DNA from: Coniferiporia sulphurascens
Lineage: Eukaryota > Basidiomycota > Agaricomycetes > Hymenochaetales > Hymenochaetaceae
Reading direction: 5' to 3'
Assembly: GCA_002794785.1 (NCBI GenBank)
Contig: NBBA01000007.1
Coordinates: 806,001 to 870,000 of the forward strand
DNA: 64,000 nt
Shown: piece by piece, positions 12,022 through 22,700 of the stretch
How the letters are laid out: the number at the start of each line of letters is the position of its first letter
Position numbering within the stretch: position 1 is the first letter of the stretch
Made by a program: the position numbers and the translations under genes
The notes under the pieces: generated by a model
Database searches by the model: none
What the model was told of the DNA's origin: nothing
Seen by the model: only the letters and a program-made list of their open reading frames with translations

Positions 12022-15000
12022 CTAGGATTGCTTCAAAATATTAATCCAGGATGAACCGCTATACTCCAGTAGCCTCTCCCAATCCAGTTGTATAGGCTGA
12101 TTTTTCGGCATGTGTATTTTGGACATATCACGCATGCCAATACGGTACATATGTGGAACCCACAGTAAGAGGTTGTCCGACGTGTCCCTTATCCATCCAT
12201 TATCATCAATCCTGTTTAGAGGATGTTGCCCTGTGACTTCAAACCCTGCTTGTACAACATCCATGTCCCAGATCCTCAGGGTGTTGTCATATGAGCCAGA
12301 CACAATGTGGCTTCCGTCAGGGGAGTAGGCAGCAGACAAGACATAGTCTGAATGACCTTCAAGTGGCTCTCCCATGGGATTCCCTGTCTGGGCATCCCAG
12401 ATCCTTAGGGTCCTGTCTCCTGAGCTAGACACAATGTGTCTTCCATCAGGGGAGTAGACAACAGATATGACATAGTTTGAATGACCTGCAAGGGGATCTC
12501 CCACGGAATTCCCTGTCTGGGCATCCCAGATCCTCAGGGTCTTGTCAGAAGAGCCAGACATAATGTGTCTTCCATCGGGGGAATAGACAACAGACCTGAC
12601 CCAGTCTTGGTGACCCATGAGTGGCCCTCCTACAGGATTCCCTGTCTGGGCATCCCAGATCCTCAGGGTCTTGTCAGAAGAGCCAGACACAATATGTCTT
12701 CCATCAGGGGAGTAGGCAACAGACAGGATGGAGTCTGAATGATCTGTGAGGGGCTCTCCTACAGGATTCCCTGTCCGGGCATCCCAGATCCTCAGGGTCT
12801 TGTCATCTGAACCAGACACAAGGTGTCTTCCATCAGGGGAGTAGGCAACAGACCTGACCCAGTCTGAATGACCAGTGAGTGGTTCTCCTACAGGATTCCC
12901 AATCTGGGCATCCCAGATTCTCAAGGTGTTGTCTCTTGATCCAGACACAATGTGTCTTCCATCAGGGGAGTAGGCAGCAGACAGGATGGAGTCTGAATGA
13001 CCTGTGAGGGGCTCTCCCACAGGATTCCCTGTCTGGGAATCCCAGATCCTCAGGGTTTTGTCATCTGAACCAGATACAATGTGTCTTCCATCAGCAGAGT
13101 AGTCAACACACTGTATAGAACAACCTGTATCAGCTGTCCACAGAGTAGGATTCCAATTCTTTTCCTTTCCTGCATGAATAAGTGGCTGGTTTTCAAAATA
13201 TTCATACAGGGTTCTAGTGATATAGCTCTCCATGGGAGTCCAAGATAATGCTGATATGTAAAGGTGTGGAGTGCTAAGAGAGACTGGAATGTAATAATTG
13301 GTCAGAACCCTGTGCAGGTCCTTTCCAGCAGTAACTAGCATTCCAGTGGGCTAAATACAATGTTGTAAGTAATGTTTATAGAAGATAGACTATATAATAA
13401 ACACACCTTGCAGTGTTTGGAGAAAAGCTCAAGGGCATTTATGCCTGATTTCAGCTCCTCAACAAGGCTGAGGCACTCTAACCAATATAGGGCTTTGGGG
13501 CCACAGAATATCTGGTTCAGCAGTCCATGTATAGCATCTGTATCAATGCCATTATAACCAGCAAGGTGATTCATCCAGTATAAACAGCTGTACCAAAGGT
13601 GTTGTGGGATATGGCTATTGATCTTGCTCCGGAGATTTGGAACATTTTTGTTTAAGAGATAGGATGTCTCTATACTGCAGATGTTAAATCTCAACATTGA
13701 GTTCATTATTTGCAAGCATCTGGTAGCCATTACTTTGTCCATAAATGAAGGCTCAGTCCAGTAGCTTTGAGAACGTGCCCGAGTATCGACAAAATCAAGG
13801 AATGATGGATGGCAGACACGAATGGTTCCATCATTTGATGCATCCCTGTACAGGACCGCTTGTAGCCTATCAATTGTTTCTTTCAACACCAACAAGTCCA
13901 TGTCATTCTCCATAGCAGATAAGAATTGCAAAAGTGCATTTTCTGGAAGGGGCCTATTCTTGGATATGCAGACAACTAAGCCAATAACGGATCTGATAAT
14001 TTGAGCATTTTCCGAACCCATTGCTGCACCCTGGAGGACTGTAATGTAGACCTTATCGAGCTCAACTTCAGCACTGCCCGTTGAGTCTTGTGATAGAATT
14101 GTTTGAACTGCCTTCCGTTTATTAATCTGTGCACCAATGAATTTAAACACAGTACTAGTCCAGATAAATAGCCCTGATGCTTTTGCAGCAAGCTCTGCGA
14201 CCTGAGTTTCCACAAGGTCAACTCGGAATTCTTTTGCGCAGTGTCTTGTGTACTGCACTATGTCATCTTTAATCCATTCAGGAGTGACCTCAGCGTTTAA
14301 GTCGAAGATATCGGAGCTCGCAGTAGTCTGATGGAAAACCTGGTCAAACTCTGGAAGAGGTCGGCTAGTAATGATCATCTTAATCCACGGAACAACGTCG
14401 GCCACACTTGCAAGAAACTTAGCCAGGTTGGACCTTGACTCCGCCGAGTCCCCACACTCGTCAAGAGCATCCACAACAATAATAAGGGGCTTTGGGGGTA
14501 GGTCTCGACGCTCAGCAGCCAGTGAAGTCAAAGGGGTCTTCATAAGCAGTTCAAATTGCCACTGCAGACTCTGCGTAAGCTTTGGCCCATCCTTGCTTTG
14601 TATAACAGAAGTTACCAATGAACGGTAGGCCTGGTGCCATTTCGAAAAATGCATTGCTAGTGTCGGAATGACATTTATCGGGACACGACATTCCGGGTCA
14701 TCCTTCTTACAGAAGAAACACCCCAGAAGACACTGTTCCTCCTCAAACATATAGGCCACCGAGTTCGCAATCGCACTCTTCCCAGATCCAGCCATGCCAT
14801 GCAGCCAAAAGAGTCCCGGGCCAGCCTCAGAAGCACCCCATTCCCTGATACGTTCCAAAACTGACGTCCTCGTTCCTCCCAAGCACCTCTCTTCCACATT
14901 GTAATAAGCTCGCCCCGCGGATCGTAGCTGTTGAAGCTGAATATCCTCCGTGCGCTTTTCTGGAGAGACGTTAATAATACAAACACTGGCTTGGTTCTGA

Positions 15001-16332
15001 ACCTACCTGTTTCAATGACAGACTTCCAGACCTCCGTCTTTATACACCAATCATAGGTCTCCTTGAGCTTTCGGAGCTCGCCCTTCGATGAATCCAATTC
15101 ATCCTTGCGAGAGGAGAATAAATCCCCTGAAGAGTCTCTTTCAGCACGAATATCCCGCAAGACAGACATGAATGCCACAATTTACCCAGTTTTCCCTTCC
15201 CAGAGTAATCAACAACGAGTCCAGATATTTTACAGAAAAGATCCAGCATCTTCTTAATAGTCTCCCTCGTCTTAACATTCTTCGCGAGAGTCCGAGTATC
15301 GTTTCCGACGAACGGAAGGAGTGAAGCAACGTCCTCCATAAGCTCAGTGGCCGCACTGTGGCATTCTTGCTGCGTTTGCATTTGCTGTGGCGGATGTCAG
15401 GGGATACAGTCCGTTGAGTTGGCTGCCCACGTTACCTCATACAAAACCCCGATAACTAAGAAAGCAGCCTTAGCAGCCGGATGGACCTGGTATAGAATCT
15501 AGTTTTAGAAATAACGGAAGTTGAGATAAGGGGCATAGACTAACATCTGACGCGAGATCGGAGAATTTCATGAGAACGGCAATAACATTTCCAACCTTGC
15601 CAAGAGATCTCAGAAGAACTTTTTTATTTCCAACTGCAGTCTGAGCATCCTGGACAAGACGCTCCGCGAGTTCGTCGGTCTTACGCAAATATTAGCATTG
15701 AGCTCGGTCTGGGTCCGTATATTCCCCTTACCGGCGATACAAAAGTCAGCTTCACGTGAGCTTTTCCGTTCGTATCTACGATTAGTTTGAAGATGAGTCT
15801 TTGTGCGCCATTCGGGTCGGAAAGATAACATACCGTCCGCGGAGAACGTGTCCTTTCCAACGATGACCGCGGACGCAAGATTTAATTTGAAGGTTGCAAT
15901 ATCCTTGTTTCGATTAAATTTGTGAACCTCTTCGACTGAGATTGAGAAACCTGCAGGAAGCAGAAGACGTCTGTTGTCCGATCAGCGTGCGGACTCGCTC
16001 CACTTGACTGTACTTGCGCTTACAGATAGTTCCGTAGGTTCCAATTGACAAGATCGTCCTTTTTAAAGCGCAGAGACTCGCGCTGATCCTCGCCCGACTT
16101 GAGTTTGACGAAAATCGAGCGGCGCGGTTTGTTGTCTTTGAAATCGATTTCGATAGCTACGAATATAAAGCTTTAGAATTAATTCTGCTTCCTCAAACGC
16201 AGCGGAATCTCATATCACCTTTGAGATACAGAACCCTACATAGTCGCAAAACTCAGAACAAATCATAACAATATTATATATCGTGTCAACTCACTCCTGA
16301 TCGGTACCAGAATGGTTTTCGGGTTGCGACAT
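12022..16332 (-). CDS. NLR-like protein: C2-like, helical, NACHT and seven WD40 repeats
   Basis: Exons are 16332-16295, 16235-16219, 16156-16024, 15970-15834, 15775-15732, 15679-15545, 15486-15436, 15384-15186, 15126-15007, 14959-13407 and 13350-12022. They sum to 3756 nt, 1251 aa, with every junction in phase. The N-terminus (about 1-125) looks like a C2 beta-sandwich. Residues 125-290 are helical, as in other mushroom NACHT proteins. The NACHT P-loop GMAGSGKS is at 346-353 and the Walker B-like LIIVVDALDE near 450-459. Seven WD40 repeats of 43 aa fill about 887-1172. Such proteins are thought to act in non-self recognition: the propeller would sense and NACHT oligomerisation would signal. 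I see no known killing domain at the N-terminus. Exon 2 is a 17-nt microexon. Confidence 0.9.
12262..13119 (-). repeat. WD40-coding tandem repeat array, 129-bp period
   Basis: There are seven consecutive 43-codon units of the form YSPDGRHIVSGS, then TLRIWDAQTGNP, then VGEPLTGHSD. Neighbouring units are very similar at the DNA level. Differences concentrate at a few positions: the residues after the GHSD turn (SILS, WVRS or YVIS) and the SGS-x-D residue. The last unit is degenerate at its end. High-identity WD40 arrays in fungal NACHT genes are known to recombine and change repeat number. Confidence 0.93.
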
Positions 16333-16943
16333 GACTGTTAAGTTCCGTTTGCTTGATTTGCTAGCGAGTTGTATGAGACGATGACGGTGGGCAGGAGCGA
16401 GTTGCGAGCGTGTCCCTATCGATCGTGCGGGCCTCCTGTCCAATCAAGTGACTGTGGGACGTTTTGGATCCCTTTAGCACCGCGCTTACGTAATATATTT
16501 GTAAGCAAACACCGGTCGTTTCCTGGCCGCACAAGAGCTTGAAGGCTGGGGAAGAGCATAGGTGGACATAACAACCGAAGCATTATTTCCTCTTTGGATT
16601 CTGGACTCAGAAACCAGTCCGTCCTTTGGGAGCGAGACTGGTTCAAAAACATTCACCATTTCCAGCAATTGTCGTACACTCTAAGCGAGAGTGGATAAAA
16701 TAACTCAACAACACAAAAAGTCCAAGAACATGAGAACATCTCATCACTTGTACACCGGTATCATCCACCCTCAATTTTACCTCAGCCACAGATTCTCCGT
16801 GGAAATATCGGGTTTCTTGGCTTAACGCTCAGGCATGTTGTCTCTATTACCCAGCCCACTCCACCCACCCTCTGCGCCGCCGAAGCCTTCATGCGTGCCC
16901 GCTAGTTTGTTGGGCACAAGGGCGGACTAACAATAACGCCCTG
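16333..16943. other. Intergenic, upstream of the NLR-like gene
   Basis: No gene recognised. It must hold the NLR-like gene promoter. Minus-strand open frames at 16416-16668 are short and show no family resemblance. Confidence 0.45.
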
Positions 16944-17732
16944 CTACTCCAGCATGAGTATGCGAGCTACCCTCAATCCCGAGAGACGCTCATACGGCAC
17001 AGCAGGAACCATGGTCTCGAGGTATAACAGCATATGAGCGGCAACTGGGAGGGGGTGCGGCGTGTACTCGGTAATGCGCCGCTCGAATTGCAGTTCCACG
17101 AAAAGTATCTCCCTAGGAAGAAGATACCGTAAAAAGTGGTTTTCCGTCATGTCAAATGCGAAAAGTAGTTTTACGCACAATACTGTATGCAGCAATCCGT
17201 TGACTGGCTATGTCCACAGCCCGTTTTGACGGAGGCTCTGGATGGAATCTTGAGTCCGAAATCCATACCGGTCGCCTCGCCGGGCAGTCGATTCCGTACG
17301 GCATCCACGAAAATCTGGATACATATAGTTTTGAAGACTTTCTTTATGCGTCCTTTTATGCACGCGGGAACCAGTTCCGCCACCGTTGCCAACAATGAGT
17401 GTGATGAAGGGTAATACGGCCTCGTGTAACAGACGTACACAAGCCTGAGCCGGGTGCAAGGATCGAAAGAGACATCACAGGTACGGGTTTGCTGGGTGCA
17501 ATTGATTGATCTTGAAAACGCTAGAAGACGTACGCCGAGTCGAATAGCATAACTCTCTATCTTGACCTAACACCCGACTCGCAGATCCAACCTCCACCGA
17601 CGGTGTCGTGCCCGCCTTGGCTGCACGCACTCCAGAAAGGATTTCTGGCCTCTCGCCCACTCCATTTTTGCACCCTGGCCAGAGCGACTGCAGCATCTTC
17701 AGTCCGCGTGCGGGATACGGCGATGCGGACAT
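16944..17732 (-). CDS. Hypothetical spliced gene, structure unresolved
   Basis: Three minus-strand open blocks look protein-like: 17732 to about 17475 (from the ATG at 17732), about 17440-17170, and 17195-16944, which ends in a stop at 16944. The last block reads smoothly through RRITEYTPHPLPVAAHM and ERLSGLRVARILMLE. I could not find a splice pattern that joins all three in phase, and I recognise no family. The proposed start codon lies inside the 14-bp target duplication of element A copy 2, so that insertion cut the gene off from its promoter, or gave it a new leader. It could also be a decayed gene. Confidence 0.3.
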
Positions 17733-17735
17733 CGC

Positions 17736-18573
17736 CACACCCCTTGACCTCTAACCACCATCATCTCACCCAGTGCACATCCACTCGCACCACCCCTAAA
17801 CTCCCTGGGTTAACCACCCACACCAGTCCTCACTCACAGTAGACATCCGTCGAGCTGTTTTACGGCCTTGTTCATCATTCCACTCCCCCTTTCCCCCATT
17901 CCCCCATGCCCCCTTCTATTCCTTCACCTCCTGGTGCCAAACTTCAAAACCAATACCACATATGAACCTTTCAACCTCGTTGACGAAAATCAGCACATAT
18001 TAGACTGGGCCACATGCCAGTACAAACTACAGGTCATCAGCATTATTGAGCAACCACACAATTCATGGCATATCCTCCTCTACCGAGAACACCTCAACTT
18101 TTATGGCCCATGCATGGACTTAACATCAGTCCTCCTACAATTCGCAGTCAACTTCACACCTCATGGCAACCTGCCCCTAGCCTCATGCACACATGCCGCT
18201 CCAAGTGCTGTCATGTCACCCCTCTCAGAGTCACAAATTTCGGACATTAAACAATTCAAACCACACCCACCCGCACATCATAAAAAATCAAGTAGTTTCT
18301 CCCACCTTACACAATCAGTATTAGTCATCATAGAATCCATAAAACCGCCACCCCCTCCTACACAATTTGTTATTCCAATTCATATCCCACCTGACAAAAT
18401 TATTTAGACACTTCCAACCACAAAACCTCACACATCCATAGCCTTAAACCCAGACACTTTATACCTTGTTAATCTCCTCTTGCACAATACTTCATATGGT
18501 CTCATATCCACGTCTTTTACTTTGTAATGTAGCAGTATATAAATGCAGAATTAAAAAAAAAAAAAAAAAAAAA
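17736..18573 (+). mobile_element. Element A copy 2: poly(A) retroelement with 14-bp target duplication
   Basis: This is an 838-bp copy ending in an uninterrupted A tail of about 20 nt. Perfect direct repeats, gatgcggacatcgc, flank it at 17722-17735 and 18574-18587. It aligns with copy 1 along its whole length, starting at the same 5' block CCTTGACCTCTAACCACC. The clean tail and intact internal frame suggest a fairly recent insertion. Confidence 0.9.
17868..18407 (+). CDS. 179-codon open frame inside element A copy 2 (no ATG start)
   Basis: It is collinear with the frame in copy 1, with the same length and stop region (PPDKII then stop). It starts at a TTG in my coordinates. There is no frameshift relative to copy 1 despite many substitutions. 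Protein function is unknown and translation is not shown. Confidence 0.3.
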   Translation: MFIIPLPLSPIPPCPLLFLHLLVPNFKTNTTYEPFNLVDENQHILDWATCQYKLQVISIIEQPHNSWHILLYREHLNFYGPCMDLTSVLLQFAVNFTPHGNLPLASCTHAAPSAVMSPLSESQISDIKQFKPHPPAHHKKSSSFSHLTQSVLVIIESIKPPPPPTQFVIPIHIPPDKII

Positions 18574-18755
18574 GATGCGGACATCGCTTCAAGGTATGTA
18601 ACAGAGGCGTCGCAAAGTCAGAGCATCACGGAACCGACGCCGCGCCGCCGGGTGGGCGAGTGCATGAATATTACATGACTGAATTAGAATTGAAATCTGT
18701 CAGTTATCTCTCTCGTTGTAAATAAGAAAATGTACGCACAGGATCGCGAGATACA

Positions 18756-18784
18756 TGATGATGATGATGATGAAGATGAATTTA
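18756..18784. repeat. ATG/GAT triplet microsatellite forming the element B tail
   Basis: Repeated GAT triplets (ATC on the minus strand) abut the left target duplication of element B directly, so they are the element's own 3' tail rather than host sequence. Confidence 0.75.
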
Positions 18785-19763
18785 TTAGGCACCGTGTAAA
18801 TACAACTCTACTTAAGCGCCCTGGCCCCCGAAGGGGCCAGAACTATTGAAATCGCGATGGTAAATTTAAAAAGAAAGGGGCTCGGGTCCTTGCCGGTGAG
18901 CGTCCTGCATCTCCGCTTCTTCTCTCAACCCTGTGTTACCGAAGCCGTGAGCGCCTTTCAGCGATGATTTTTCTCTCCTTTGTTGACCCTTCCCTTCCAA
19001 AAAGATTCCGAAGTCGTGCAGGCGGCGCTGTTGAATTGCTGATCGGGGGCCTTGGAGGGGTATGGCTGTGGCCCATGACAGCCTCAGCTCGTTCATCATG
19101 GTGCGTGGATCCACTTCGGCAAACCTCTGCCAGTGATGGCTATGGAGAGCCGGAGTCGGCCTAGCTGGTTCAGGTGGGTCACTTGCCAGTGCCCAAGTCT
19201 TGGTGTGGGGAAAACCTGCGAATGCCGTGGGGGCCCGGTTTGTGTGTCGGCGAACTGAATGGCCATGCGAGTCATGTGGGAAAAAGAGTTATGAGGGGCC
19301 AGGTTAAAAATAAACAGTGGGAATGTTGTCGAGGTCACGCATATTACTTTGGCTTCAGCAATGAAGGGACTGTCCCCTTACCCAATCTTTCAGAGTTTGC
19401 TGGCTTGTGCTCATCGATGTTGCTCGGGTCGTTGTCCTTGGTGTTGACGTCATCGCCAGCCCAGTCATATCCCCTCCATGGGCAGTCAGTTGTTCTTGGT
19501 GCAAGAGGCGGACCACTCACACTCCCGGCTGCCTGACCCCCTATTAGAGGGCCCGACGGGGTAGGCGTTGGGGGGGTGGCAAAGTCCCTGCGCAACGAAG
19601 TCGGCATCTACCCCAAGATGTTAACATTGTAGCCCCCCTGAGTGACCCCAGGGTATGGTCAGGGTAGTGCCTGCAAACCACTCAGGCCCCCTTCCTTAGA
19701 CGGATCCCCCCTCGCAGCACCCTCTCCAGAGGAGATGGTGGTGGTAAGAGGTCAAGAAGGGAT
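18756..19763 (-). mobile_element. Element B: 1-kb retroelement with (ATC)n 3' tail and 15-bp target duplication
   Basis: A perfect 15-bp direct repeat, ggatcgcgagataca, flanks this segment at 18741-18755 and 19764-19778. Read on the minus strand, it ends with AATAAATTCATC followed by ATC triplets, a simple-repeat tail of the kind found on several non-LTR retrotransposon groups. Its 5' end (minus strand, from 19763) shares a CTTGACCTCTTACCACC block with the head of element A, but the bodies are otherwise unlike. Short minus-strand frames (19607-19344 with ATG; 19338-19096; 19114-18866) do not form one protein. It is probably an internally deleted or non-autonomous element. Confidence 0.82.
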
Positions 19764-19778
19764 GGATCGCGAGATACA

Positions 19779-22700
19779 GTTGGCTCTGTAACTCTGTTGT
19801 CCGAACGCGCCGCGGTGACTCGGTTGTCACAGGCGGTTTCGTCCGAGTCCTGTCCTGACTCCTGAACCTCGTCTAATCATGTTACTGCGATGTACACGGC
19901 TGCTAGCATTACAATGCATCTCATGAGAAGATTCTGATTCTCAAGCCCGTGTCCAGGGTGTATACGCATCTCCAAATTGGTCGCAGCACAGCAATATCTG
20001 AGGCCGTCCATATCTTCTATACACGACTCCTCTAAGTCAAAGCCGGGGCACCAGAGAAACAGATACCGGCGAGAAACGATCAAAACCTAGGCCCCATGCG
20101 GGCGCCTGGTGTGCGACCGACCGAGACCACGTTGTCCTGTTCTAGCTCGTTCATTTCGGCGTTCCCACCTGAGCTCGCGCTCAGGTGAAGCTGAGTTGTA
20201 TATAGTACGTGACTAGAGATTCAGTGAAGTTTCTCCACCGCTGATGCGAGCGGTGAACTTTACACAGATTCTCACAAACGGCATCGACTCGAGGTCTCCT
20301 ATCTTGTTACGAATGCGCGGGCCACGGATCGGGGCTTGAAAATGATTAAGATCAGTGTGTTCGAGTTGTGTCTCGAATTGTGCTGGCGACACGTGCATGT
20401 GCGTTTTCTCGACTTGACTGTGAGTCCGTGTTCGGGCCACGAACCGACTATCTCGGACTTGTCAATAAATGACGAGCTGTATGGGAGCATTGAGCGATTT
20501 CGTTTTTGATGTCGTCCTCGCGGACAGCCGAACCGTTCACACGAGGCCTGAATCTTGTTCGTGTACTCGGATATGATGGGTACGTGGCATAGGCTAGAGG
20601 GGGTGATTAATGATGACTCACACTTCCCCGGGGGCGCCTTAGGTACACCTTAATGCCTCTTTAAGTTTGAGATTCTTTGGACAATTTACACCTCCTTTTT
20701 GTGCATTCAATTGCCGCTGTCGCCATCTTCCGCTGCGTGTTAACAATATTGTGCTTTTGGTTAGCAAAATTCTTGGCTTGGCTATCTGGGTTACAGGGCC
20801 GCTTGATGTTGGCTTTTTTTACTTTGGCCTCGCAGGTCTAGATGGTCGAACATACGTCCGCCTCGGCCTTCTTTTGCCTTCTCGGTCGCAAATATCCGTT
20901 AGATTGCATGATTCTGTGCGTCCTGCGTGCTTCTCTTAGAGTCAGGTGGGGACGGCGACGGTACTTCGACTCTCCGCACCGGTTCCCTGCGTACCCACTC
21001 CTGAGCGGCGAATGGATAAGTGGAGCCCCGTTTCTTCATTGCGTTTGCGAAGACTTTCGTCGGACTTTTCGTGGCATGCCTATGTCGTGATTGTGTACCT
21101 GCTGACCGAAAACGCGGCCGCACAATTCGGATGGGCTCGCAAATTATCAGGACATTAATGGGTAAAAATAGGGGGATCTGCAAAAACAAAGAGCAGACAA
21201 ACACTCGTTTCGCGCATGGCCACAACTGATTCAACAAGGAAGTGGATTAATTTCCGTGTAGGCCTAAGTGCATGCTGCAATTCTGCTGCTACCTAATTGT
21301 TTGGAAAACAGGTTTACGCCTCTCCCGAATGTGGCCGGACGTGCCTTGTTCTGCGCGACCCTGCAGAGCCTTCCGAATAGCTTCATCAGTCATCGTTCTG
21401 ACCCTGCCACAGCCTTGCACTTTTCATGGAATGGTGATAGGAGTTCCCCGAACGTGCATGTACGTACCTTTACTGAATAGCCACTGGTCTGGCTGCGGAC
21501 GCTCATGCAATATATCAGTCGAAGAAGGGTCAAGTTGTTGCCTCGTGGCCTTTAAATGTAACCAAGGGTGTCGGATGGTACAAAAACAACTTCAATCGAT
21601 TACCGAGTGGCAAGTAATGTCCGCAGGATGTGAACGTGCTCTAATCTTAACGGCCGTGGTGGTAGTAGCTGAAAGATGCCGACAACCGACGGTTGATCGC
21701 CTCAGGCGGACGCCCTACTGCCCCCACGGGTACGATCCATTCCTGACTTACCGTGGGGCACCATTGACCTCCGGTCAAGGCTCAGGAGTAGAACCTCTGT
21801 CGACTCCTCACCGCTGTATTGCTCGAACCTTGAAAAGACCAGGTGAGCGCTGTATGCGCGCAACTCAAAGGTCAGCATTGGGTATTATTTCGAGCTTGCC
21901 CAGGACGTAACCACGAGACCAGGCACCCTCCAGGCAAGTGCATTCAGTTCGAATTCTCGACTTCTGCGATTTAATTTTACCTTTCAATCTAGCTTTGCGA
22001 CCGTGTATCCGGTCCGTGATCCTACATATACGCCTATCCGATAAGTTCTTTTTTTTTTTGCTTCCGCCAGTACGCTTGCACCTTCGTGATTAGTAGGCCA
22101 TTGGCTTCCGTTCTTTAGTCGCCTTCAGATGATCAAAATGTGTAATGGAGCATGCTTGGTAATATCCCCGCGGCATTCCCAGTAAACACAAGCCATGAAC
22201 CAGTTAGAGCATAGCTTCCCTAGGTTGTGGGCACTTGCGTGTCGGTTCTATATTCAGGCTAATGTTTCGGGCCGCATCTCTGGCCACTCTCTGGTCGTTG
22301 GTGCCGTGGTCATGCTCGAAAATCATCTACGTAGCTGGCGCCTTTTTGCTTTTGCGAGATTTATCACTTTTCTGCAGACCCACAAACATTATGGAGTATA
22401 CGAATCCGAAGTGCAAGGACTATTGGGCACCCCTGCCGCGCATGTTGCCAACTGCCGAAGAAGTATCACGCGCAATGTTCTGGACTTCCGGGCATGCAAA
22501 CCTAACAAGAGGATTTTGGCTGGTTAGTCTCCCGATTCCGCCCACAATCGGGGATTCCCATATTCTCCTTTCCGCCGATCTTGTCTTCGTGCTCGGGAAT
22601 TTTCAGTCGGTCTAAGAGCGATCTGCTCATGATAATTTTTTTCATACGCTGATTCTACCTTGATGTCCGAATGGGGACAGCGTCCTCGTCGACCATGATC

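Noticed and set aside
18756..18784. Triplet repeat as an independent microsatellite
   Set aside because: It abuts the target duplication exactly and is better explained as the 3' tail of element B.
21272..21910. Plus-strand open frame of 212 codons
   Set aside because: Its residue pattern shows no family, the neighbouring frames do not splice to it, and several Cys/Arg-rich runs look like random GC-rich sequence.
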